NCBI GenBank assembly: GCA_022759345.1
Contig: JAEMPK010000052.1
Coordinates: 1 to 6,596, forward strand
Direction: 5' to 3'
Length of the DNA: 6,596 nucleotides
Source: Pyrobaculum sp.
Lineage (GTDB): Archaea; Thermoproteota; Thermoprotei; Thermoproteales; Thermoproteaceae
Part shown: positions 1 through 5,700 of the stretch, in pieces
Layout of the letters: every line of letters begins with the position of its first letter
Numbering within the stretch: the first letter of the stretch is position 1
Notes under the pieces: generated by a model
What the model saw: only the letters and a program-made list of their open reading frames with translations
What the model was told of the DNA's origin: nothing
Databases searched by the model: none
Position numbers and translations under genes: made by a program

Positions 1-2
1 GG

Positions 3-158
3 GTGGGGGTGGTTGCGGAGGAGCTCAGAACTGAGGGCTTGGTGAAAATAGGAGGGGTGAATTGGTGGGCTGTATGCGCCGGATGTGTGGCGGCGGGGAG
101 TTGTGTGGAGCTTTTAGATATTCGGGATGGGCGGGCTTATGTTAGACCTTGTCAGTAG
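3..158 (+). CDS. C-terminal end of an unknown four-cysteine protein (5' end outside the window)
   Basis: An open frame runs from the left edge to a TAG at 156-158 and encodes 51 residues; its start lies outside the window. The peptide reads like a real protein end. A helix-like segment (AEELRTEGLVKIGG, residues 5-18) is followed by WWAV and a cysteine tail with C25, C28, C34 and C50 (CX2CX5CX15C), ending in RPCQ. The helix, Leu-Val strand and Gly turn before the cysteines resemble the recognition helix and wing of a winged-helix domain, and a cysteine cluster at the wing is known in FeoC-like regulators; that comparison is only a suggestion. The other two forward frames close within 45 bases. 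The last 17 nt overlap the end of the convergent coiled-coil gene on the other strand. A metal-binding tail is inferred from the cysteines. The coding call is moderate because only a fragment is visible. Confidence 0.55.
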   Translation: MGVVAEELRTEGLVKIGGVNWWAVCAGCVAAGSCVELLDIRDGRAYVRPCQ

Positions 159-696
159 GAGATATGAGACTTAGTAGCTCCCAGGTGTGTTTCATTATGG
201 TTAGTTCGTGACGCATCTTGGCGTAGGTCTCGTCGTCTATTCTGCCGGCGGCCTTTGCGTCTTCAATCTTTTTCTCGAGTTCTACGAGGTCGAATTTGGA
301 TAGGTACTCCCGGGTGAGTGCCCTGGACCATAGGTACAAGATGCGGGACTCGAGTTCTGTCACCTTTTGCGTCAAGGCGTTGAGCCTCTCCTGATATTCG
401 TCTATCTTTTTCTGTAGCTCTGAGGAGAGGGTCTCGTAGTCTTTTTCAGATATTAGCCCTAGTTCTTTCTTCGCCAAGAGGATTTCTTGTTCTCTTTTGA
501 GGCTCTCGACGACGTTTCTAAGCTGGTCAATGCGGATCTTTACCTTGGCGAGGTCTGCGTCCCAGCTGGATTTTGTCTTAGAGACTGCGTCCACGTACGC
601 CTTCCAGGTGTCCTCTATGCCTTTTACCTTCTCCTCGTATTGGGCTAGTAGTTTTTCTAGCTCCCCAAGCGCCAGATACGCTACGTCGACGCTCAT
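142..696 (-). CDS. Coiled-coil protein with two SHOCT-like motifs, paralog of its upstream neighbour
   Basis: This gene encodes 184 residues with no recognised enzymatic domain, no signal peptide and no membrane segment. Nearly the whole chain is charged heptad-like helix. Two short helical hairpins have the form hydrophobic-xx-G-x-I-S/D-x-x-x-Y-xx-(L/M): LGLISEKDYETL at residues 79-90 and AGRIDDETYAKM at 150-161. They resemble SHOCT modules, short helical elements often found at protein C termini and thought to mediate oligomerisation. From Y20 on, the chain aligns collinearly with residues 92-239 of the upstream gene product (YEEKVKGIEDTWKAY against YDDLVKKLDDAWKEY), so the two are paralogs; this one lacks the cysteine head and linker. 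Its ATG overlaps the upstream stop in ATGA, implying translational coupling and co-transcription. A structural or scaffolding role, perhaps in a complex with its paralog, is inference. Confidence 0.85.
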   Translation of the reverse strand: MSVDVAYLALGELEKLLAQYEEKVKGIEDTWKAYVDAVSKTKSSWDADLAKVKIRIDQLRNVVESLKREQEILLAKKELGLISEKDYETLSSELQKKIDEYQERLNALTQKVTELESRILYLWSRALTREYLSKFDLVELEKKIEDAKAAGRIDDETYAKMRHELTIMKHTWELLSLISPTDKV

Positions 697-1418
697 TTCA
701 ACAATTCTTCGAGTTCTTTCTTAAGTTTTTCGTAGGTTTCCTGCGATATTTTGCCTTCCTTAAGCAACTCCTCGAGCTTAGACAGAGAAAGCTTCAACGA
801 GATCACCTCAGCGCTTGTGGAGGTGGTGAGCACTCTTCTGAAGTGGACGCCTAGTCCGTCCTCCAGCGCTGTGTATTTGGCCTTGACCTCGTCAAGAAGT
901 CCTCTGAGGGTCTCCAACTTCGTCTCAAGGTCTCTCTTTACCTCTTGATACGAGTCAGGCGGAATGAAGTCCTTCTTTAATTCGATCTCGGCTAACATCT
1001 TCTCGTAATCGCTAATGGTCTTGTTCAACAGCTCCTGCGCCCTCAGTAGAGACATCTTCTCCACTTCCCACTGCCTCCGGGCATTCACGACGTTGTTTTC
1101 ATATTCTTTCCAGGCGTCGTCAAGCTTCTTCACTAAATCATCGTATTTCATCACTATGTTGTCGATTACGGGTTTTATGGCCTTTTCAAACTCCGTCTCA
1201 GGTCTCTCCGGCGTCAAGGGGAGCACCTCTGCAAGGGGCTTGGGGGCCTCCTCGGGCTTAGGCGCCGCAGGTCTCGTCTCCTCCCGCGAGTATCTAATAA
1301 AAATGGGACACTCGGCGTAGTTGCCTATGCAGTACCAACTAAAGGGGTCTATGGGCTTGTTGGTGTAGCCACATACGAACCCGGCCTCTCCCCGCCTCAA
1401 AGCTGGACATACACTCAT
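693..1418 (-). CDS. Cysteine-headed coiled-coil protein with SHOCT-like C terminus
   Basis: This gene encodes 241 residues of unknown function, built as head, linker and coil. The head (residues 1-43) has C4, C16, C30 and C37 (CX11CX13CX6C) in a setting rich in aromatics and glycine (WYCIGNYAECPIF), which suggests a zinc or iron-sulfur site. A Pro/Ala/Glu-rich linker follows (about 48-75), then a long coiled coil (about 78-241). The coil contains two SHOCT-like hairpins: KDFIPPDSYQEV at 149-160, which is degenerate, and a near-canonical one at 213-239 around EGKISQETYEKL. No signal peptide or membrane helix is visible, so it is probably cytoplasmic. A TATA box lies 21-29 nt before the ATG, fitting a leaderless mRNA, and the downstream paralog is coupled by ATGA. 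The cysteine head is absent from that paralog, so it was gained by this copy or lost from the other. Metal binding and hetero-oligomerisation are inferences. Confidence 0.85.
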   Translation of the reverse strand: MSVCPALRRGEAGFVCGYTNKPIDPFSWYCIGNYAECPIFIRYSREETRPAAPKPEEAPKPLAEVLPLTPERPETEFEKAIKPVIDNIVMKYDDLVKKLDDAWKEYENNVVNARRQWEVEKMSLLRAQELLNKTISDYEKMLAEIELKKDFIPPDSYQEVKRDLETKLETLRGLLDEVKAKYTALEDGLGVHFRRVLTTSTSAEVISLKLSLSKLEELLKEGKISQETYEKLKKELEELLK

Positions 1419-1438
1419 CGCTTGAACTGACGAAGAAA

Positions 1439-1447
1439 TATATATTT
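1439..1447 (-). promoter_or_regulatory. TATA box for the coiled-coil gene pair
   Basis: On the minus strand AAATATATA occupies positions -29 to -21 relative to the ATG at 1418. It is part of a perfect 12-nt palindrome (AAATATATATTT, 1436-1447). The 49-nt gap between the end of the nucleotidyltransferase gene and this start holds nothing else recognisable. The spacing leaves room for little or no 5' leader. Confidence 0.65.
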
Positions 1448-1467
1448 GTTACGGGTGAAGTATACTC

Positions 1468-2145
1468 CTACGGCCTCAGCTCCCCCAGCTCTACATCTCT
1501 CGCCTTAGTCAAATCCTCAAGAGTGCCTACGTCGTAGAAATACGCTTCTTTTGCTGTATAAACAGCCACGCGAGGCGTCAAGGACCTCGCAAGGGTGTCC
1601 ATGTCTAGGTATTCTTCAGATAGCTTCTTCACCACTATGTCAGACACTACGTAAATCCCCGTGGACGTTACGAACTCGAAAGTCGGCTTCTCGCGCCACG
1701 TCTTTAGGAGGTCGTCTTCCACCTCTAACACGCCGAATCGCAACGAGGTCTTGTTCGCAGAGCCTACCACTGTGAGTAGAGCCCTCTTCGACCTGTGTAG
1801 TTCCAGGGGGGCTCTTAAGTCGAGATTTGTCAAGACGTCTGTGTTGACCACGACCACGTCGCCATCCACCCACTCTTTGGCATAGTACAACTGCCCAGCC
1901 GTGCCCAGCAGACGCCGCGACTCTAGAAAAACCACGTCGGGGTGGAAATCCGATAAGTAGCTCCTCACTAGATTCTGCATATAGTACCCAACCACTGCCA
2001 CCTCCCTAACTCCGTTACGTCTCAGCCACTCCACGACGAAGTCTATCAACAGTTTAGACCCCGCGGCGGCCAGCGCCTTGGGTACGAAATAAGTCAATGG
2101 CCTCAGCCTAGTGCCCAGCCCCGCCGCAAGGACAACCGCCTTCAC
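1468..2145 (-). CDS. Sugar-1-phosphate nucleotidyltransferase, short form
   Basis: The enzyme is expected to transfer a nucleoside monophosphate from an NTP to a sugar 1-phosphate, giving an NDP-sugar and pyrophosphate, for glycan or glycolipid synthesis in the cytoplasm. Its 225 residues show the family landmarks in order: the nucleotide-binding loop LAAGLGTRLRPLT (6-18) with PKAL (22-25), the substrate region LLGTAGQL (79-86), the metal aspartate D103 in NTDVLTN, REKP (151-154), STGIYV (161-166) and the second metal aspartate D205 in YDVGTLEDL. It lacks the C-terminal left-handed beta-helix of longer archaeal relatives, so it resembles the single-domain MurU/RmlA-core type. NTD replaces the commoner NGD and STGIYV the usual NAGIYV, so sugar and base specificity cannot be read off. 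Its GTG start overlaps the upstream stop as GTGA, implying coupling to the eight-cysteine gene. Mannose-1-phosphate guanylyltransferase is one plausible assignment. Confidence 0.9.
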   Translation of the reverse strand: MKAVVLAAGLGTRLRPLTYFVPKALAAAGSKLLIDFVVEWLRRNGVREVAVVGYYMQNLVRSYLSDFHPDVVFLESRRLLGTAGQLYYAKEWVDGDVVVVNTDVLTNLDLRAPLELHRSKRALLTVVGSANKTSLRFGVLEVEDDLLKTWREKPTFEFVTSTGIYVVSDIVVKKLSEEYLDMDTLARSLTPRVAVYTAKEAYFYDVGTLEDLTKARDVELGELRP

Positions 2146-2480
2146 AAATAGTCGCCTAGCCCCTGTCTCTTTAAGTGTTGCCGAATCTTCTCCACCTCTC
2201 TCTCCATCTTCTTCACCTCTGTCAATATGTCCCTCCTGGCCTCCCCCTCCTCGCCTGAGGGTTTATACGTGCAGTAGCCCTCTGGCGTCATAGCCCGGGC
2301 CTCGCAGTAGGCGTACTGACATTTGGCGCCGATACACTCGTCGTTTAGCCAGGTGCACCAAAACACTATCTTGTTTCCTCTTATCGTCGGTTTAAGAGCT
2401 TTCTTCCCGCAACGGAATAGAGACGTGCCGTTGGGGCCTAGGGCGCATCGAGGCCCAAGACATGGAGTTCTCTGCGACAC
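2142..2480 (-). CDS. Eight-cysteine small protein with C-terminal helix
   Basis: I do not recognise this 112-residue protein. It has eight cysteines at 7, 12, 24, 42, 49, 54, 59 and 70, with closely spaced runs (CX6CX4CX4C at 42-59) and aromatic or glycine residues between them, so one or two zinc or iron-sulfur sites are likely. After a KPSGEEGE spacer (73-80), the C terminus from about 83 to 107 is a single charged amphipathic helix that could dimerise or dock on a partner. No signal peptide is seen. The GTG at 2480 is the only reasonable start, because an in-frame TAA lies 18 nt upstream. A TTTAAATA box sits 20-27 nt before it. The gene begins 22 nt after the sugar kinase and overlaps the nucleotidyltransferase start by 4 nt. 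The coupling suggests work with that enzyme, or at least balanced expression, but the role is unknown. Confidence 0.85.
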   Translation of the reverse strand: MSQRTPCLGPRCALGPNGTSLFRCGKKALKPTIRGNKIVFWCTWLNDECIGAKCQYAYCEARAMTPEGYCTYKPSGEEGEARRDILTEVKKMEREVEKIRQHLKRQGLGDYL

Positions 2481-2499
2481 TAGATAATGTAGATGTTAT

Positions 2500-2507
2500 T
2501 ATTTAAA
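2500..2507 (-). promoter_or_regulatory. TATA box for the eight-cysteine and nucleotidyltransferase genes
   Basis: TTTAAATA on the minus strand lies at -27 to -20 from the GTG at 2480. It overlaps the stop codon of the sugar kinase (2503-2505), so the two downstream genes can be transcribed without the kinase. The same octamer at the same distance precedes the rightward gene at 3461. Confidence 0.6.
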
Positions 2508-3420
2508 TCTTGTAACCAAGCGACGACAGAAAAGACACAACCTCCTCGTAGCGGGGCGACGAGCGGGCGCCGGGCCTCGTGACCTTAATCGCCGCGGCTG
2601 CGTTGGCGAAAACTAACTTGGTGTAGAGATCCCTCCCCCTGAGGTACATACAGATATACGCCGCGGCGAAGCTATCCCCCGCGCCTGTGGTGTCCACTGC
2701 GTTGAGTTTAAAGGCGTCGACGTGGAGAAGCCTCTTGCCGTCAAACGCCACGGCCCCCCTAGGGCCGAGAGTTATGACGAGCTCCCCCACCGACAGTTCT
2801 TTAGAGAGCTTCTCTACGGCGGTTCTGTGGTCGTGAGAGTCAGCAAGCGTCTTGGCCTCTACGTGGTTCATGAAAACCACATCGACTCCGTCTACCACTG
2901 CTTTAACTATTTCAAGGCCTTTCCGGGCTAGAGCTGTGCCTCCGTCCACCGAGACCGTGGCGCCTATCTCGCGGGCGATTTCCTTTGCCCTAACTATGAG
3001 CTCCGTCCTGCCTGTGGCTAGGTGTATGTGGCGGACGCCTTGGAACACGTCTTTGGTCAAGTCGGCGGGGGTGAGGCCTAGGTTGGCGCCTCTATACGAC
3101 AACATCCTCTTCATGCCGTCTAGATGCACCAAGACCACCACAACGCCTGACCTAGCCCCGGCTATTTTCTTCACAAAAGAGACGTCTACCCCTTCAGTCT
3201 TGAGCTCTCTAAGCGAAAGCTCGCCTAGGGGGTCTTCGCCCACGGCTCCTATGAACCGGGCCTCCAGCCCCAATCTGGCTATCGCCACTGCAAAGTTGGC
3301 CGCGGAGCCGCCGCCGCCTGTGTATAAGTCGAGCACCTCTACATTCTCGTCGAGGCCGGGCAACTCGGAGGCCTTGAGGTATATATCAAAATTTAAGTTC
3401 CCCACAGAGGCGACAGCCAC
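2503..3420 (-). CDS. PfkB-family carbohydrate or nucleoside kinase (ribokinase-like)
   Basis: This is an ATP-dependent kinase of the ribokinase/PfkB superfamily, which phosphorylates a hydroxymethyl group of a sugar or nucleoside. The 305 residues match the usual family length. Landmarks are the opening strand VASVGNLNFDIYL (3-15), the first PfkB signature in GGGGSAANFAVAIARLG (35-51), the ATP-site segment TLGPRGA (217-223), and the second signature DTTGAGDSFAAAY (243-255) with the anion hole GAGD and catalytic D249. The substrate cannot be deduced; ribokinase, nucleoside kinase and 2-keto-3-deoxygluconate kinase are all candidates. I place the start at the GTG at 3420, because the family fold begins there and a TATA box lies 18-25 nt upstream; the longer open frame to 3594 only mirrors the opposite gene. 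Two small genes follow at once, ending in a sugar nucleotidyltransferase, which hints at a shared sugar pathway. Confidence 0.92.
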   Translation of the reverse strand: MAVASVGNLNFDIYLKASELPGLDENVEVLDLYTGGGGSAANFAVAIARLGLEARFIGAVGEDPLGELSLRELKTEGVDVSFVKKIAGARSGVVVVLVHLDGMKRMLSYRGANLGLTPADLTKDVFQGVRHIHLATGRTELIVRAKEIAREIGATVSVDGGTALARKGLEIVKAVVDGVDVVFMNHVEAKTLADSHDHRTAVEKLSKELSVGELVITLGPRGAVAFDGKRLLHVDAFKLNAVDTTGAGDSFAAAYICMYLRGRDLYTKLVFANAAAAIKVTRPGARSSPRYEEVVSFLSSLGYKI

Positions 3421-3433
3421 AAGAGCTCTAAAT

Positions 3434-3441
3434 TTTAAATA
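3434..3441 (+). promoter_or_regulatory. TATA box for the rightward coiled-coil gene
   Basis: TTTAAATA on the plus strand lies 27 to 20 nt before a GTG at 3461. The identical octamer occurs at the identical distance before the GTG at 2480. The position favours GTG 3461 over the upstream ATG at 3449, which would precede the expected transcription start. Confidence 0.6.
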
Positions 3442-3445
3442 TAAA
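3438..3445 (-). promoter_or_regulatory. TATA box for the PfkB kinase, overlapping the divergent one
   Basis: TTTATATT on the minus strand lies at -25 to -18 from the kinase GTG at 3420. It shares bases 3438-3441 with the TATA box of the opposite gene, within the 16-nt all-A/T stretch 3431-3446. The spacing is slightly short for a leaderless start, so the exact register is uncertain. Confidence 0.55.
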
Positions 3446-3460
3446 TGCATGAGGGTAGAC

Positions 3461-3955
3461 GTGGACGTCCAGAAGATGCTAGAGGTTAGGAAGATGCTGG
3501 AGGAGAAGATCGCCAAGTTGCAGGAGGAGCTGAAGCTATACACCGCCTTGTTGGAGCTACTCGACAAATCTATTGGAGAGAGGTCTTTCTCCACCGCGGC
3601 AGAAGTTGCTAAGCCGGAGGCCGTGGAGGAGGTGAAGGGGAGGGGCGGCGAGGTCTACGCCACTGTGGAAGTCTACGGGAACTACCTCTACATCAAGTTC
3701 CGAGAGCCTGTGAAGCTCGACGGGCTCTTCAAAAGATTTTTCCTAGACAAATTCCTGCAGAAATACAAAGAAGAAGACACAAGAGAGGTGAGACAAGGCA
3801 CGTTGAGACAAGAGGAGGTAATCAGGTACGAGCTCGAAGGCGGCGAAGAGGGCGAGGCGACCGCCATGAAGATATACAACTACAGGACGGAGGAGAGGAA
3901 AAGAGAAATACTGCGGGTGCTTAGGTGGACTCTGGAGAAGGTCTACTCCAGTTGA
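3461..3955 (+). CDS. Uncharacterised coiled-coil protein, divergent from the kinase
   Basis: I do not recognise a named family. The 164 residues begin with a leucine-rich amphipathic coiled coil (residues 4-37, [19 protein letters not shown] at 6-24). A short linker (about 40-60) leads to a beta-rich segment ([13 protein letters not shown], 68-80). Next come a basic-aromatic helix ([16 protein letters not shown], 87-102) and a C-terminal alpha/beta piece with [20 protein letters not shown] (137-156). There are no cysteines, no signal peptide and no membrane helix, so a soluble oligomer is likely. I chose GTG 3461 because a TATA box sits exactly 20-27 nt before it. ATG 3449 (168 residues) and ATG 3476 are alternatives; the open frame reaching far upstream to 2852 lies inside the kinase and is not coding. 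The stop overlaps the convergent DNA ligase gene by 13 nt. The compact, charged, ordered composition supports a real protein; its function is unknown. Confidence 0.8.
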   Translation: MDVQKMLEVRKMLEEKIAKLQEELKLYTALLELLDKSIGERSFSTAAEVAKPEAVEEVKGRGGEVYATVEVYGNYLYIKFREPVKLDGLFKRFFLDKFLQKYKEEDTREVRQGTLRQEEVIRYELEGGEEGEATAMKIYNYRTEERKREILRVLRWTLEKVYSS

Positions 3956-5697
3956 GCCACCTTCTTCTGCCGTTTGTAAAGCTCCAGCATCTCTGCCGCC
4001 GTGGTTGCTTGCTCAGGGGACTTGTCTAATCTGTAGCGTCCTGTGAACCTGGGGAAGCGTATTGCGAGCCCGACCCCCGGCTTCACCGCTCCTAGGCAAC
4101 ACGTGTGAAGCGGCGACAGCGTAATCTCGGCGCCTATGACCTCTATGACGACCTGCGGCACGAACCACACGTCAGCCTCCATCTTGGAGACGACTCTGGG
4201 GTGTCTATGCGGCGTCTTGTAGGGCTGCAACATCTCATACATCTTCTTCAGATCTGCATCTGTGAAGCCGCTCCCCACTTTACACACGGTGTAGAACATG
4301 TCGGTAGACGGGTCGTAGGCCGCTGCGAGAAACGCGCCGTAGAGGCCGGCCCGCTTTCCCCGGCCGTAGAAGGCGCCTACCACCACCAGGTCCACTGTGT
4401 CTATCATCTCGCTTCTGTAGTCCCTCTTATACTTAATCCAGTTCCACCCCCTCGCCCCCATCTCGTAGACAGAAGTGGGAGATTTACAGACAAGCCCCTC
4501 CATGCCGAGGGACACCGCCTCGTGGAAAAAGTTGTCCACCTCGTCGGCTCCGTCGAAAAGCCTCCACTTGGCGATAAAGACCTTGTCCGTCTCTTTTACA
4601 ATCTCTGAAAGCCTCACGCGGCGGTAGATCAAGGGCTCTCCCGTGAGGTCTTCGCCGTCTATATACAACACGTCAAAGAGGTGGAGAACCGCGGGGTACA
4701 TCTCCGCCGCGGCGGCCACTTCATGTTTCCTCTTTCTATGCATCAACTCTTGAAACGGGAGCATGTCCCCCGTGTCTGGGTCCACCGCCACTATCTCGCC
4801 CTCTAATATGGCCTCACGCACCGACACCGCCTCCCTCACCGCCTTCGCCACGTCAGGATAGGCGTGGGTGATGTCCTCAAGCCTTCTGCTGAAAATCTTC
4901 ACAGAACCCTCTCGTATGTGTATCTGCGCCCTCTCACCGTCGTATTTGTATTCACAGATGGCGACGCCGCCGAGCTTAGACAAGATTTCAGACGCTGAAG
5001 AGAGCCTTTGCGCCAACATGGGAAGTACAGGCACGCCGGGGGTGATCTTCACCTCTTCGAGCCGCCTGCCCTCAGCAACGTGGCGCGCAAGTCTGCCCAG
5101 GTCGGGGTATATGTGGTAGGCCCGCTCAAGAGCCTCTTTATCTACGCCGAAGGCCTCAGAAAGGGCGTCAATAAGCGTCATGTCTGCGACGCCGAGTCTC
5201 AACTTCCCCACTACAAACCTAGCTATGTACTTCCCCTCCTCCGGAGAGGCGCGGGCGAAAAGCGACGAAAGAAGAGACACCTTTAAATCCTGCGCCCCCT
5301 CGCCAGAGGCCTGCGCCACCTTCAGCAAGGTGTCGTAGACCTCAGAAACCTCCAAAGGCCTCTGCTGTCCGAAGGCGAGGAGACCCGGCCTCCTGCTCAA
5401 CGACAGAACCCGCCTCGCCACTTCGCCCACGTCGCCGCTCTTCTTGTACAACGACTCCAACTCGGCTATGGATACGCCGGTGGCCTTTGAAACTGCCCTT
5501 AGGCAAAGCTTCTCTGCCACGCCGAGCTCAACGCCCTCCCACGGAGGCCTCAAGTCGCCTAGTATGAAATATATAATTTTGTCTATCTCCTCAGGTCTCG
5601 CCTTTTTAAACAACGAGACGAGGAGCTTAACCATGACGGTCCTCTGCGTAGTTGCCTCGATGGCGGCAAGAGCCTTTACCAGATCCCCAAACAACAC
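3943..5697 (-). CDS. lig: ATP-dependent DNA ligase (archaeal replicative type)
   Basis: This enzyme seals 3'-OH/5'-phosphate nicks in duplex DNA by lysine adenylation, adenylate transfer to DNA and phosphodiester formation; it serves Okazaki fragment joining and repair. At 584 residues it has the full archaeal length. An N-terminal all-helical DNA-binding domain (about 1-215) is followed by the adenylation domain with motif I EYKYDGER, where K251 is the nucleophile, motif [12 protein letters not shown] (298-306), motif [10 protein letters not shown] (400-407) and motif V WIKYKRDY (420-427). The OB-fold domain ends with motif [22 protein letters not shown] (547-566). No expected residue is missing. 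The start is the GTG at 5697, which opens the conserved LFGDLVKAL helix. It lies 3 nt after the CYTH gene stop, and a TATA-like box inside that gene could give the ligase its own transcript. The 3' end overlaps the convergent gene by 13 nt. Confidence 0.98.
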   Translation of the reverse strand: MLFGDLVKALAAIEATTQRTVMVKLLVSLFKKARPEEIDKIIYFILGDLRPPWEGVELGVAEKLCLRAVSKATGVSIAELESLYKKSGDVGEVARRVLSLSRRPGLLAFGQQRPLEVSEVYDTLLKVAQASGEGAQDLKVSLLSSLFARASPEEGKYIARFVVGKLRLGVADMTLIDALSEAFGVDKEALERAYHIYPDLGRLARHVAEGRRLEEVKITPGVPVLPMLAQRLSSASEILSKLGGVAICEYKYDGERAQIHIREGSVKIFSRRLEDITHAYPDVAKAVREAVSVREAILEGEIVAVDPDTGDMLPFQELMHRKRKHEVAAAAEMYPAVLHLFDVLYIDGEDLTGEPLIYRRVRLSEIVKETDKVFIAKWRLFDGADEVDNFFHEAVSLGMEGLVCKSPTSVYEMGARGWNWIKYKRDYRSEMIDTVDLVVVGAFYGRGKRAGLYGAFLAAAYDPSTDMFYTVCKVGSGFTDADLKKMYEMLQPYKTPHRHPRVVSKMEADVWFVPQVVIEVIGAEITLSPLHTCCLGAVKPGVGLAIRFPRFTGRYRLDKSPEQATTAAEMLELYKRQKKVAQLE

Positions 5698-5700
5698 GCT

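Noticed and set aside
1125..1154. A C/D-box small RNA suggested by GTGATGA on the minus strand at 1148-1154
   Set aside because: No D box (CTGA) follows at a suitable distance, and the bases are explained by codons of the coiled-coil gene.
2852..3460. A much longer rightward gene starting at 2852
   Set aside because: That part is antisense to the kinase and reads as Ser/Thr/Pro-rich shadow sequence; the plausible protein begins after the promoter at 3434-3441.
3421..3594. An N-terminal extension of 58 residues on the sugar kinase, starting at an ATG at 3594
   Set aside because: The extra residues are Ser-rich low-complexity sequence that mirrors the opposite coiled-coil gene, and the PfkB fold begins just after GTG 3420.
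4105..4608. A 167-codon plus-strand open frame inside the ligase gene
   Set aside because: It is antisense to highly conserved ligase domains, is rich in His and Arg, has no promoter and shows no recognisable fold; it is a shadow of ligase codon use.
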